From NCBI GenBank assembly GCA_015655585.1, contig JAATEV010000050.1:1-64000 (forward strand): a DNA stretch of 64,000 bases. The letters are read 5' to 3'. Shown here piece by piece: positions 26,401 through 35,330 of this stretch. This DNA comes from Terriglobales bacterium (GTDB lineage Bacteria > Acidobacteriota > Terriglobia > Terriglobales > Acidobacteriaceae). Under the pieces are notes generated by a model that was given only the letters and a program-made list of their open reading frames with translations, made no database searches and was not told the DNA's origin. Numbering within the stretch: the stretch's first letter is position 1; every line of letters begins with the position of its first letter. A program made the position numbers and the translations under genes.

Positions 26401-27158
26401 TCACCCGCTTTGCGGATTTCGCGCAGACCAAGGTTATTCTGCCTCCATCTCCGGCGCCGGAGGCGATTGCTCTCTATCTCAGCCTGATGGCTTATTTCGG
26501 AGAGCAGACGGGGTATCCCGCGCTACGGGTCCAGGCTGGGGACCCGTCCCTGCTGGGACAGGATGCGGACTATCTAATTCTTGGAACGCCTCGTGAGCAA
26601 CCCGCATTCGACAGGCTGAAAGAGGACCTTCCAGTTGCAGTCGGAGGTCAAAGCGTCTCTGTTCGCGATAGCGGAGGTTTTTTCGCGATGGTGCAACATG
26701 CCTGGTGGCAGATTGCCGAACTGCGTCCGAACTGGTGGCAGGGACTGAAGCAGGAAGAGCAGAGAAAAGGCCTTGTCGAAAGCCTGGGAGAGATTCCGGA
26801 CGCCCTGATTCAGGGAATCCAGTCGCCGTGGGGCAAAGATCGCTCCATCGTTGCGATCTCGTATAAAGACGATAGCAAGACGTCTCCGTTCGCTGCCGCC
26901 TTCTGGAAAGCATCCACGTCAGGGGATATCAGCCAGTCGGTGAGCGTTCTTCATGGGGCGACGTTCAACTCGTATCGCCTTGGAGACCGTTACTATCATG
27001 TCGGCCATCTGCCGATCTGGGCGCAGGTTCGTTCTTGGCTGCGTGAGTATCCGTGGCTGATCGTTATGCTGACGTTTGTGCTTGGCCTGGTTGTTGTGCC
27101 GTGGGTCAAGATCAGGCTTGATCGTCATGCTAAAGCCCGTCTGGAGCACTCAGCATGA
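23439..27158 (+). CDS. bcsA-bcsB: BcsA C-terminal part fused to BcsB, after the in-frame amber
   Basis: This segment continues the cellulose synthase frame. Numbering from 22761, it has the GT motifs DCD (239-241), TED (334-336) and QRVRW (372-376), further membrane helices (about 400-560), and a PilZ domain (about 572-680; RREEVR and DLSLGGA bind c-di-GMP). BcsB follows in the same frame from about 717: a signal-like helix ILLVMLLCGLPSMQA, periplasmic carbohydrate-binding domains and a C-terminal membrane anchor (WLIVMLTFVLGLVVVPW). A BcsA-BcsB fusion is known as AcsAB in Komagataeibacter. The only possible early starts are TTG/GTG codons without a ribosome site. It needs readthrough or reversion to be functional. 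Confidence 0.85.
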   Translation: MTKVDSPFVVIFDCDHIPTRSFLQMSLGWFKRDEKLGILQTPHYFYSPDPFERNLNQFMSIPNEGELFYGVLQDGNDLWNATFFCGSCAAIRRTALDEIGGIAVETVTEDAHTSLRTQMRGWNTAYINFPQAAGLATESLSGHIGQRVRWARGMIQILRVDNPLFAKGLKWPQRLCYFNAMIHFLYAMPRLIFLTAPLVFMLLGCLNIPGFWGAILVYSAPHLFLSNVTNLRIQGKYRYSFWNEVYETVLAPYILWPTIMALINPKLGKFNVTAKGGLIEKGYFDAHIARPYIILILLNVLGLVVAPIRFFYWNPHQGGTLAMNVFWIFFNLVILGTANAVAYEARQRREEVRINVRRSVEVHLPDGRSVFGESIDLSLGGAMLSLEESLSLPQGSEIGVTYAVSGKQVPLPAKVVKVEGTTLRLNYEPLSLEEEENLTLALYSSADSWLSRNERRQPDRPLRSFLRLVHLSVKGNWYALTGWIPKKKAPVMSAAAPTGADILLVMLLCGLPSMQAQKKQTAPAASAAPNGGSFNTTFALRDIGIPEEIVFHGVAASRKIPFSLPQNELVQQASLNLHYAFSPGLIPQMSHLSVILNGTLIATLPVPGDNGKMQNALSANIVLPETLLVRDNVLEFEFIGHYTQQCEDPANTVLWGRVENTSTVQLSGSLLPLADDLKILPLPFYDGAVSSQNVTIPFVFAAPPKGEALTAAGVIASWFGATAKSRPLYFPVTVATLPKGNIVLFSENDSSLPPGLNLQTHGSSISVRTNPADPYGKVLIIAGDSPEHLLAAARALAIGSAVLQGATSQIGNLQLPAPRAADDAPLWIKTDRIVPFSDYPGLTQLQSDGSGPLPVYLRVPPDLYYGDKENLKLHMDYWYNAISLANASTLRVNANSSVVNDLPLPHADAPKKELSYDIPVPVVSMRPFANTLLFNFYFQIAKMGNCQDSAPINLQGAVLKSSYLDVRGLHHWAAMPNLELFSNAGFPFTRFADFAQTKVILPPSPAPEAIALYLSLMAYFGEQTGYPALRVQAGDPSLLGQDADYLILGTPREQPAFDRLKEDLPVAVGGQSVSVRDSGGFFAMVQHAWWQIAELRPNWWQGLKQEEQRKGLVESLGEIPDALIQGIQSPWGKDRSIVAISYKDDSKTSPFAAAFWKASTSGDISQSVSVLHGATFNSYRLGDRYYHVGHLPIWAQVRSWLREYPWLIVMLTFVLGLVVVPWVKIRLDRHAKARLEHSA

Positions 27159-28291
27159 TGAAGAAGTCCTGGATGTTGTCCGTTGCCATGCTTATGGGAT
27201 TTCTTACGCCATCGTCGTGGGCAAAGAGCTCGTGGCCTTTCTGGGACCACTATGCGGAGCGCTTTGTCAGGCCCGAAGGACGCGTCATCGACCCCGATCG
27301 CAATGACATGACGACATCGGAGGGGCAGAGCTACGCGCTGTTTTTTTCTCTTGTCGCGAACGACAAAAATACATTCCAAAAGATGCTGACGTGGACGGAA
27401 GAGAATCTCGCCAAGGGGGATCTTTCGAAGACGCTTCCAGCCTGGAGTTGGGGGAAGAACGGCAGTAATCAATGGGGGGTGCTCGATGCGAACTCCGCAT
27501 CCGACTCCGATCTATGGATCGCTTATAGCCTGATTCAGGCAGGGACTCTTTGGAAGAGAGCAGATTATTCGGCCAAGGGAAAGAGTCTTCTGCTTCGTAT
27601 CGCACAGGAAGAAGTGGCAGAGGTTCCGCGTGTTGGCTCCGTGCTTCTGCCGGGGAAGAACGGTTTTCAGAACTCCGGCAAATGGACGCTCAATCCCAGC
27701 TATTTCCCGTTGCCGCTGCTATGGAGCGCCAGTACGGTTGACCCTCATGGTCCGTGGAAACAGATGGCCTCCAGCCTGCCAGATTGGCTGGGACAGATCA
27801 GCCGGAGCGGCTTTGCCATGAACTGGGTGCAATGCGACGCGACAAGCTGCCATCCGGCCTCAGACGTGGGAGAGACGTCGAGCCCGCATGGCAGCTACGA
27901 TGCTATTCGCGTTTATTTATGGGCGGGAATTGCGGATAAAGATACACGGGGGAATGCGAAGATCCTGAAGACATTCCAGCCCATGTTGTCTTATGTGAAG
28001 GCACATTCTCTGCCTCCTGAATCTGTAGCGGCCAATGGAGAGGTACTGAGCGCTCCGGGGCCTGTTTCCTTTGCCGCCGCGTTGATTCCGTTCGCATTCA
28101 GCTCCGGGGAATATGCAGTGGCTAACAAGCTGCAACAAAGCGTTACGCAAGCGATATCGGGGACGACAGAACTGCTCGGGAGTCCAGCCCGCTATTATGA
28201 CCAGAATCTTGCGCTTTTTGCGCTTGGCTGGGAACAGCGATATTTCCGGTTTGCCCCTGATGGGACGTTGAGGGTTCCATGGAAAATATAA
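27155..28291 (+). CDS. bcsZ: Periplasmic endo-beta-1,4-glucanase BcsZ (GH8)
   Basis: This 378-residue cellulase trims nascent cellulose chains in the periplasm. A signal peptide (about 1-23, ending WAKS) precedes the GH8 (alpha/alpha)6 barrel. The proton donor is E56 in TTSEGQSYAL. The conserved base segment is DANSASDSDLW (D117/D119). FPLPLLW and the AIRVYLW block fit the bcsZ/CMCax group. Its ATG overlaps the bcsB stop (ATGA) and its end overlaps bcsC by 13 bases, so the operon is tightly coupled. Confidence 0.92.
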   Translation: MMKKSWMLSVAMLMGFLTPSSWAKSSWPFWDHYAERFVRPEGRVIDPDRNDMTTSEGQSYALFFSLVANDKNTFQKMLTWTEENLAKGDLSKTLPAWSWGKNGSNQWGVLDANSASDSDLWIAYSLIQAGTLWKRADYSAKGKSLLLRIAQEEVAEVPRVGSVLLPGKNGFQNSGKWTLNPSYFPLPLLWSASTVDPHGPWKQMASSLPDWLGQISRSGFAMNWVQCDATSCHPASDVGETSSPHGSYDAIRVYLWAGIADKDTRGNAKILKTFQPMLSYVKAHSLPPESVAANGEVLSAPGPVSFAAALIPFAFSSGEYAVANKLQQSVTQAISGTTELLGSPARYYDQNLALFALGWEQRYFRFAPDGTLRVPWKI

Positions 28292-31200
28292 TCCGTCATG
28301 CTCGCAAAGTGATTTTCCAGGCGGCTGTTTGCGCCCTGTTGATCGTCCCCTGTGTGGACATGCAGGCGCAGTCCGCGGTGGAGAAGGCGCTGTTCACGAA
28401 GGCGCATTCGCTTGAAAGCTCAGGACATCTCGATATGGCCGCGCAGACATGGGAGCAGATTCTGCTGATGGATGCGAGCAATAAGGAAGCGCTGCTGGGG
28501 GTTGCCAGAGCAGATATGCGTCTGGGCAAGAAGCAGGAGGCGCAGAGGTATCTGGATCGCCTGCGAGCGGCGGGAGGAAGTTCGGCAGATATCGCGAGCG
28601 TTGAAGCGATGGCGAATCAGCAGCCGCAGGCGGCTCGCCTGAAAGAGGCTGTTCGACTCTCGCAACAAGGCAAGTATGACGATGCCATGCGGATCTACCG
28701 GGACGTCTTTGGCAGCAATCCTCCCGCGGGAGATTACGCGCTCTCGTACTACGACACGGAGGCAGCGATTCCTTCCGCTCGTGCTCATGCGATTGCGGGA
28801 CTGCGTCAACTGTCAAATCAGTTTCCTGCTGACTCGCGCTATGCCGTGACCCTGGGACGAGTGCTGACATACGATCCTAAGACCCGGGAAGAGGGCATCG
28901 CGATTCTGAGTCAATATGGGAGTGTTGCAGCGGCGAAGAGCGCTCTCGAACAGGCGCAGACCTGGAACAAGAAGCCTTCGCCTGCGGTGGCGACGGATTC
29001 GACTGAGGCTCGCACTGGGGCTCAGTCCGCGACAGTGACTTCTCCTGAGAGTCTGGCCTATCGAGCGTTGAACAGCGGCCGTATCGATGATGCGAAGAAG
29101 CAGTTTCAGGACATCCTCAATCGACAGCCCAACAACCGCGATGGTCTTGCGGGAATGGGATATGTCGCCATGAAAGAACAGAACTTCTCCGCAGCGGCCG
29201 ATTACTTTGAACGCGCGCGCGCGGCCGGTTCCAAAGGGGTTGCGAGCGCGTTGAGCTCTGCGCAGTTCTGGGTGAAGATGTCGGCGGCGGCGAACGAGCT
29301 TAAGGCAGGCAACGCCGATACGGCTGTGGAAGGGTATCGCGCTGCGTTGGAGCTAAAGCCGAATGATCCAGATGGCCTTGAAGGACTAGGTGGCGCGCTG
29401 GGGCAGGCGGGAAAAAACGAAGAGGCCGTCACGGCCTTTGAACAGGCTGTGAGCGCAGATGGCCAGAGAGCCTCTGCCTGGAAGGGACTCTTTTTAGCGC
29501 AATCGGCGGCTGCGGATGTGCCGGCTGCCCTGGATACCAACGCACATATACCGAAGAGCGTTATCGACAAACTGGCAAAAGACCCCGATTATCTGCGCGT
29601 ACTCGCTCAGGACTATATTGCCGCAGGGAAGAAAGAAGATGCAGACCGAGCTTTGGCACGGGCTCTTGCGTTGCCGTTTCCGAACGAAGGGCGCGATCTG
29701 CCGGTGCAGGCGCAACTCCAGTATGCGTCCTTGCTTGTAACTGCGAAGAAGTACGATCCTGCGATCCGGTTGTACCGGCAGGTTTTGGCAAAAGAGCCCG
29801 AAAGCCGCGAGGCGTGGATCGCTCTTGTCGCGGCGCAGCATCAGATGAATGCGGATGATGAGGCCTTGACTACAGTCGGCCAGATGCCGCAGCCGGTATT
29901 TGAAAAAGAGCAGAGTGACCCAGCGTTTCTTGCACTGGTTGGTTCCATTTATCAATCGCGTCATGATCTCAGCCACGCGCAGAAATATCTTGAGCGGGCG
30001 GCTACTCTCTCTCCAGCCCGCTCCTCAACGCAGATGCAGCTTGCGGATATCTACGCGGCGCAAGGGAATGCGGCGAAGGCTTATGCGATCTATGTCCGGG
30101 AACATGATCGCGATCCATCCGGCCTTCAGGCGTGGCGTGGAATGTTGAACTCACTGCATCTGTTGAACCGCGACCGCGATGCGCTTCGACAGATAGCGTC
30201 GATGCCGGAGTTTGTGCGTCTTCGCCTCGAAGAAGATGTGGACTACCTACAGGTTCTGGCGTCCATTCAATCGTCGACCGGACAGCCCCGCGCTGCGATC
30301 AAGACGTTCGAGCAGGTATCGCAGATCTATGCGCGGCAGAATAAAGAGGAGCCAGTGGAAGTGCAGATCCAGTATGGATGGATTCTGCTGAAGTCAGGAG
30401 ACGATCGCAGGCTTTACACGTTGATCTCCAACCTATCCAGCTCTTCTGCCATTACGGATGAACAGCAGACAGCACTGAATTCTCTGTGGGCCTCATGGAG
30501 CACGCAACGTGCAAATGCCGCGCTTGCGGCGGGCGATCAACGTCGCGCACTGGCGATTCTGACGGCCGCGGCCCAGGCGTTTCCGCAGAATGAAGATGTC
30601 TACAGCTCGCTTGCCGGAGCTTATATGAAGAGTGGTCAGCCGAAGCAGGCGCTGGCGATCTATTCTTCGCGCAACATGGACCAGGCGAATCTTCAGCAAT
30701 ACGAGGGAGCGATTGGTTCGGCGATGGCTGCCAACAATCTGAATATCGCACATAAGTGGCTTGAGATGGCTCTTGATCGGTTCAAGGATAATCCAACCAT
30801 TTTGAAGATGGCGGCCCAGTATGAGCAGGCGCGTGGCAACAGTGAAGGAGCCACAGCCTATTATCGTGCCGCTCTGAACGCATCAGGTCCAGCCCCGGCT
30901 GGAGGAGGATTGCTTCCGCAGCCCGGTGAGCCTGGCTACAGTCCAAGTCCTGCACAGCAGTTGATGCATCTCCTCGCGCCTCCGGGATCTTCAGCTCGGT
31001 TGAACGACATGAATCTTCCGGATGCCGATACGTCTGCCGACTCTTTGCGTGAGTCTGCCGAGATGCAGGCGCCGACTCTGGGAGATTATGCGAACACAAT
31101 CGCTCCTGGAAATGATTCTCTTTCCGCGAGAAACGACGACAGCCTTGCTGCGCGAGCGGAAGCGCGTGATCGTCTTCCCATGCTGGAAGCATCCAACCGC

Positions 31201-31896
31201 GATATCGTGTCTGTCGGGGAACCGATCCGGCGGGAACCTGCCCCGGCGCGAAGACTCTCCGTTGTGCGTCCAGCTTCTGCTCCAGTGGCTCCGGTCGCGC
31301 TTGAAACGCCCTTGGTATACATCAAGTCGATTCCTGCTCCTGTTGCTCCATTGCCTCAGAGGCAGCGTGAGCTAACGACTGCTGCCGCAAGTTATGCGGG
31401 GATGGAATATCCGGCGGGGGGCAAGTCTTACACCGAAGTGCATGAGATCACCTCGCAACCGGTCGTTGCACAGGATTACATTCCTCAAGATCCGGCGAGA
31501 CCCTCGACTCGGCAACAGGATCTCCCGAATGCCTCATCTCCGGCATCCTCCCTTCCTATACTCGATGGACTTCCCTCCAGTACTGAGCAGTTGGAGGGGC
31601 CTCAACTGCCGTTGCCTCGGCTTTCCGGCTCTACGAAACTTCCTGTTCGTCCTAAGAGCGAGCGGGAGCAGATCGAGGAGCAGCTTGAGATTCTCGAAGG
31701 GGCATCGAGTAATTGGATTGGCGCTTCAGCAGTGGTTGACTATCGCAGCGGGCAGCCGGGGTACGACCGTCTCAGCATCTTCTCTACGCCGATTGAGGCC
31801 TCGACCTCTCTCAGTCATGATGTTCGCGCCACTTTTGTCGTCAAGCCCGTACTGCTCGATGCCGGGCAGGCAGACAGCCAGGCTACAGTGCAGTAG
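28279..31896 (+). CDS. bcsC: Cellulose export protein BcsC, TPR part ending at an in-frame amber
   Basis: BcsC carries cellulose through the periplasm and outer membrane. This part, 1205 residues, has a signal peptide (about 12-34), an array of TPR repeats (about 36-880) and a proline- and serine-rich linker (about 890-1130). The first strands of the BCSC_C barrel follow (WIGASAVVDYRSGQPGYDRL). Codon 1206 is TAG (31894-31896, CAG TAG GGA ACT), after which the same frame continues into the rest of the barrel. Without readthrough the outer membrane pore would be missing. Confidence 0.85.
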   Translation: MENIIRHARKVIFQAAVCALLIVPCVDMQAQSAVEKALFTKAHSLESSGHLDMAAQTWEQILLMDASNKEALLGVARADMRLGKKQEAQRYLDRLRAAGGSSADIASVEAMANQQPQAARLKEAVRLSQQGKYDDAMRIYRDVFGSNPPAGDYALSYYDTEAAIPSARAHAIAGLRQLSNQFPADSRYAVTLGRVLTYDPKTREEGIAILSQYGSVAAAKSALEQAQTWNKKPSPAVATDSTEARTGAQSATVTSPESLAYRALNSGRIDDAKKQFQDILNRQPNNRDGLAGMGYVAMKEQNFSAAADYFERARAAGSKGVASALSSAQFWVKMSAAANELKAGNADTAVEGYRAALELKPNDPDGLEGLGGALGQAGKNEEAVTAFEQAVSADGQRASAWKGLFLAQSAAADVPAALDTNAHIPKSVIDKLAKDPDYLRVLAQDYIAAGKKEDADRALARALALPFPNEGRDLPVQAQLQYASLLVTAKKYDPAIRLYRQVLAKEPESREAWIALVAAQHQMNADDEALTTVGQMPQPVFEKEQSDPAFLALVGSIYQSRHDLSHAQKYLERAATLSPARSSTQMQLADIYAAQGNAAKAYAIYVREHDRDPSGLQAWRGMLNSLHLLNRDRDALRQIASMPEFVRLRLEEDVDYLQVLASIQSSTGQPRAAIKTFEQVSQIYARQNKEEPVEVQIQYGWILLKSGDDRRLYTLISNLSSSSAITDEQQTALNSLWASWSTQRANAALAAGDQRRALAILTAAAQAFPQNEDVYSSLAGAYMKSGQPKQALAIYSSRNMDQANLQQYEGAIGSAMAANNLNIAHKWLEMALDRFKDNPTILKMAAQYEQARGNSEGATAYYRAALNASGPAPAGGGLLPQPGEPGYSPSPAQQLMHLLAPPGSSARLNDMNLPDADTSADSLRESAEMQAPTLGDYANTIAPGNDSLSARNDDSLAARAEARDRLPMLEASNRDIVSVGEPIRREPAPARRLSVVRPASAPVAPVALETPLVYIKSIPAPVAPLPQRQRELTTAAASYAGMEYPAGGKSYTEVHEITSQPVVAQDYIPQDPARPSTRQQDLPNASSPASSLPILDGLPSSTEQLEGPQLPLPRLSGSTKLPVRPKSEREQIEEQLEILEGASSNWIGASAVVDYRSGQPGYDRLSIFSTPIEASTSLSHDVRATFVVKPVLLDAGQADSQATVQ

Positions 31897-31905
31897 GGAA
31901 CTCTG

Positions 31906-32832
31906 ATGGCTACGGTTGTGCCCGATCCTCAGACGGCATCGGGAGTCGGCGGGGAGGTCCAACTCCGCACACCCTCGTTTGCGGCGATGCTTGGATATTC
32001 TCCATACGGATTTCTGGTACAGAATGTAATCGGCGGACTCTATATCCATCCGCCGTCCTCGCATTTCACGCTTACCTTCGGACGCGATTCCATCGTCGAT
32101 ACGCAGTTGTCGTACTCTGGGCTGCGGGATATGGGCAGCCGCAGTCCAACCTATGTGGGAAATTACTGGGGCGGTGTCGTTACGAACTCCGGGGAGCTGC
32201 AACTTTCATTCGGCAATGAGAAGTCTGGATGGTATATCCAGGGCGGCGGGCAGTATCTTACTGGAAGGCACGTGCAATCGAACAAGCGCATCGATGGCGA
32301 TGCCGGAGCGTACTGGGCCGTATGGCATCGTCCTGAATATGGAAGCCTGACTCTGGGGCTGAACTTCTTCGGGATGCACTACGACAACAACGTGAGATAT
32401 TTCACCTACGGGCATGGCGGCTACTTCAGCCCTCAAGCCTACATGCTTGCCGGTATTCCATTTACCTTCAATGGACATCATGGCACCAAGTTTCGTTATC
32501 GCATTACTGGGAGTCTTGGGATGCAGGCATTTGAGGAAGATTCCGTTCCTTACTATCCGCTTGATCTGGCTCTTCAGTCTGCCAGGAAAAATCCCTGGTA
32601 TCCCTCACAGACCAGCGTAGGAGGGAACTACAGTCTGGATGCGGAAGGGTCATACGCGATTGCGGAGCACTGGTATGTTGGCGGGGATCTGAACTTCAAT
32701 AACTCCAGAAACTACGCCAGCAGCAACGTCAACTTTTTCGTGCGGTATCTGTTCCGCCCACAGCCGCAGGTAGAGAACGGGCCGACAGGCCTCTTCCCGG
32801 TTCAAGGCCTGCGTCCCCTGCGTGTTCCCTAG
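31906..32832 (+). CDS. bcsC: BcsC C-terminal beta-barrel, after the in-frame amber
   Basis: This 308-residue segment is the BCSC_C outer-membrane barrel in the same frame as the TPR part; three codons (GGA ACT CTG) separate the TAG from its ATG. Family features are SASGVGGEVQLRT-like TASGVGGEVQLRT, SYSGLRDMGS, WGGVVTNSGE and the C-terminal strand NVNFFVRYLF. The combined gene (28279-32832) would encode about 1517 residues, long for BcsC but consistent with its linker. The ATG has no signal peptide or ribosome site, so this part cannot work alone. Confidence 0.82.
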   Translation: MATVVPDPQTASGVGGEVQLRTPSFAAMLGYSPYGFLVQNVIGGLYIHPPSSHFTLTFGRDSIVDTQLSYSGLRDMGSRSPTYVGNYWGGVVTNSGELQLSFGNEKSGWYIQGGGQYLTGRHVQSNKRIDGDAGAYWAVWHRPEYGSLTLGLNFFGMHYDNNVRYFTYGHGGYFSPQAYMLAGIPFTFNGHHGTKFRYRITGSLGMQAFEEDSVPYYPLDLALQSARKNPWYPSQTSVGGNYSLDAEGSYAIAEHWYVGGDLNFNNSRNYASSNVNFFVRYLFRPQPQVENGPTGLFPVQGLRPLRVP

Positions 32833-32853
32833 CCCTTCCAGCTTGTTGGCTTT

Positions 32854-35313
32854 TCATCCATTGACTCGCCACTCGATGATGCCGCCTTCATACCAGGCAG
32901 TATCCTCTTTCATGTAGTCGGCATCCGGTGGACCCAGGTCACCCTTTTTGTAGATGGCCTTCTGCAACTGAATTTCAATGCGTAGACCAGAGGCGATGAC
33001 AGGCTCAAATGCGGCGGTCACGTATCTGTCGCGAGCCACTGGAAATCCATCGGCAGACCGAACCGGCTTCCAGGTTGAACCATCGTTATAGAGCAATCTC
33101 CAGCTTTGGGGCAGGAGGCAGAATTGCTTGTCATCTTTCCAATAGATGTCTACGGAGGAGACACGTGCGTGCTCCGGGAAGTCGTACTGCACCCACGCCT
33201 GGCTTCCTGTCTGCGGACGCAGGCGGAGGAATCGTCCTGATCCATCTTCAGAGCTGGCTGGTTCCACCTGGTCAGAGATCGCACGTATATCGCCGCTTCC
33301 ATCCTGCGAACTGGGATACATGCGCCGCGCAACTGTCGGAGGCGTGTGCCCTGGATAGTTGTCGGCAACCGTGCCGTTGCCACAGGAGGAAGTTGCTTTG
33401 CTTCGTGCTGCGAGCGTTGACGCGGGAGGAAGAAATGCCTTTGCAGGTGTAGCAGCCAGCCAGACGGACATCTCGCTCTTGCCTCGATTTCCGAAGGCAT
33501 AGAACGGAATTGCAACAATCTTGCCTGTATGCGTTGTAATGGTTTTGTTGGGACCTCGTTGAGCGCGAAGGACGGTTCCTTGAATTGTGCCAATGCCGTT
33601 CAGCAGATCCGTCTTGAAGACATACTGTAGCTTTGACCGGCTATCGACGACGAGATCGCAGATGTTCCCCTCGTTGTCGATGGCTTCGGCGCAAAATACC
33701 AGTGGGCCGCGCTCCAGGGCGATGTGGCCTTTGTTTTCGATGACGAGATCATGCGCTCGAACCTGCCGCACGCGCATAGGCAGCGAAAGCTCTACGGAAT
33801 CGCCTGCTTCCCACTCACGCTCGATACGCGCATAGCCTTTGTTCAGGACGTAAGTGGTCTTCTTGCCATTCACGAGAAGAGAGAAGTTCGCAGAAGCTGC
33901 GGCCTCGTAGCGGTACAGCGATCCGGGGACGGGCTTGTCCTGCGCCCAGCCGGGGATTCTTACGTGCAGAGCAAACTCCGTCTTCTGTTTGGGATTGATG
34001 CTGATACGGACTTGTCCGTCTAAGGGATAGTTGGTCTTCTGCGCAATCGCAACAGGAACCTTACGGATCTCGGTGTGAGTCCGATTGCCCATGAATAGAT
34101 TGATGTAAAGGTTGCTGTCATTGACGGCGTAGATGAGAGAGCCCAACTGAGCCACAAGCCGCGTAATGTTTGGCGGGCAGCAGTTCGGACCGAACCACGG
34201 TTGCCTTTCGAACTCCGCCGTTGTCTTCAGCGGAGTCTGATAGAGGAACTTATCCCCGCTGAGAGAGACACCCGCCAGCATACCGTTATAGAGAATCCTC
34301 TCCATCACATCGATGCACTGAGCATCCTGCGTGAGAAGAAACATCCGGTGGTTCCACAAAACATTGCCGACGGCGGCACAGATCTCATTCCAGCAGCTAA
34401 GGTTGGGCAGGTCGTAGTCATCGCCGTAATTTTCGTGTTGGCGATAGCTTCCAATGCCGCCCGTAAGGTATGTTCTCTTCTCGATGGCGTCGCGCCATAT
34501 ACGCCGCGAGGCTGCGTCGTATCCTGCGTCGTTGGTAAGCGCGGCGAGATCGGCCACGGCGTTATAGAGATAGGTGGCTCGCACACAATGGCCGATCGCG
34601 CGTTGCTGCTCTTTGACGGGCCGATCGTCCTGCGCATACCATCCGGTCAGTTCGCGGCCGCCAGCGCGGGTACCGCGAGTATCGACGAGAAACTTCGACA
34701 GCGCAACATAGCGGTGATCTCCTGTAACGCGGTAAAGCTTTACCAGAGCAAGCTCAAGCTCTTCGTGGTTTGAGATGTCGTAGCGCTTGCCCGGACCAAA
34801 TACCGAGTCCAGATTGTTGGACACTTCAATGGCTGCGTTCAGAAGCTTGCGATCGCCTGTTGCCTGGTAGTACGCGACAGCGCCTTCGATGAAGTGACCC
34901 GCACCGAAGAACGATCCGTCGCCATTGCTCGGCCAGACGTTTTCGCGAGCGCGAGCGGAATGGATTGCCGCATCGGACAGATCTTCCACCTGCTTTTGCA
35001 GAGCAGCATCCGGACGCTTGGCGAGAAAATATGCCGCGGCTTCAAATAATCTTCCGTCGGTTGCTCTTTGTGCGGTCCCTGCATGTTGCAACAGGTAGGG
35101 AAGTGTGACTTCACGCGTGGTGCGGATTCTAGGCGACCAGAAGGCATCATCGATATCCACGTTGACCAGCGGAACAGGAGCGACAAGATAATCGGAGCCA
35201 GATGCGTGGCTTTGCGCGGAGCCGGAGAAGGGATACAGAACCGTGATGCCTGCTCCAGCAAGCGAGACCAGAAAGCTGCGGCGCGAGATGTCTGAATCGA
35301 TAGGATGACTCAT
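32854..35313 (-). CDS. GH127 beta-L-arabinofuranosidase-like enzyme with C-terminal discoidin-like domain
   Basis: An 819-residue Tat-exported enzyme (SRRSFLVSLAGAG at 11-23). The GH127 site is complete: WNEIC (E310, C312) and NCCPPN (C378, C379), in an (alpha/alpha)6 barrel (about 60-430) followed by beta-sandwich domains. Residues about 655-819 resemble an F5/8 type C (CBM32-like) module (WVQYDFPEHARVSSVDIYW, LRIEIQLQ), which probably binds sugar. It is the last gene of an operon with the CBM9-like and GH42-like genes (gaps 17 and 18 bases). Likely role: arabinose release from plant polysaccharides. Confidence 0.88.
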   Translation of the reverse strand: MSHPIDSDISRRSFLVSLAGAGITVLYPFSGSAQSHASGSDYLVAPVPLVNVDIDDAFWSPRIRTTREVTLPYLLQHAGTAQRATDGRLFEAAAYFLAKRPDAALQKQVEDLSDAAIHSARARENVWPSNGDGSFFGAGHFIEGAVAYYQATGDRKLLNAAIEVSNNLDSVFGPGKRYDISNHEELELALVKLYRVTGDHRYVALSKFLVDTRGTRAGGRELTGWYAQDDRPVKEQQRAIGHCVRATYLYNAVADLAALTNDAGYDAASRRIWRDAIEKRTYLTGGIGSYRQHENYGDDYDLPNLSCWNEICAAVGNVLWNHRMFLLTQDAQCIDVMERILYNGMLAGVSLSGDKFLYQTPLKTTAEFERQPWFGPNCCPPNITRLVAQLGSLIYAVNDSNLYINLFMGNRTHTEIRKVPVAIAQKTNYPLDGQVRISINPKQKTEFALHVRIPGWAQDKPVPGSLYRYEAAASANFSLLVNGKKTTYVLNKGYARIEREWEAGDSVELSLPMRVRQVRAHDLVIENKGHIALERGPLVFCAEAIDNEGNICDLVVDSRSKLQYVFKTDLLNGIGTIQGTVLRAQRGPNKTITTHTGKIVAIPFYAFGNRGKSEMSVWLAATPAKAFLPPASTLAARSKATSSCGNGTVADNYPGHTPPTVARRMYPSSQDGSGDIRAISDQVEPASSEDGSGRFLRLRPQTGSQAWVQYDFPEHARVSSVDIYWKDDKQFCLLPQSWRLLYNDGSTWKPVRSADGFPVARDRYVTAAFEPVIASGLRIEIQLQKAIYKKGDLGPPDADYMKEDTAWYEGGIIEWRVNG

Positions 35314-35330
35314 AGTGTGTGATGTCCTGC

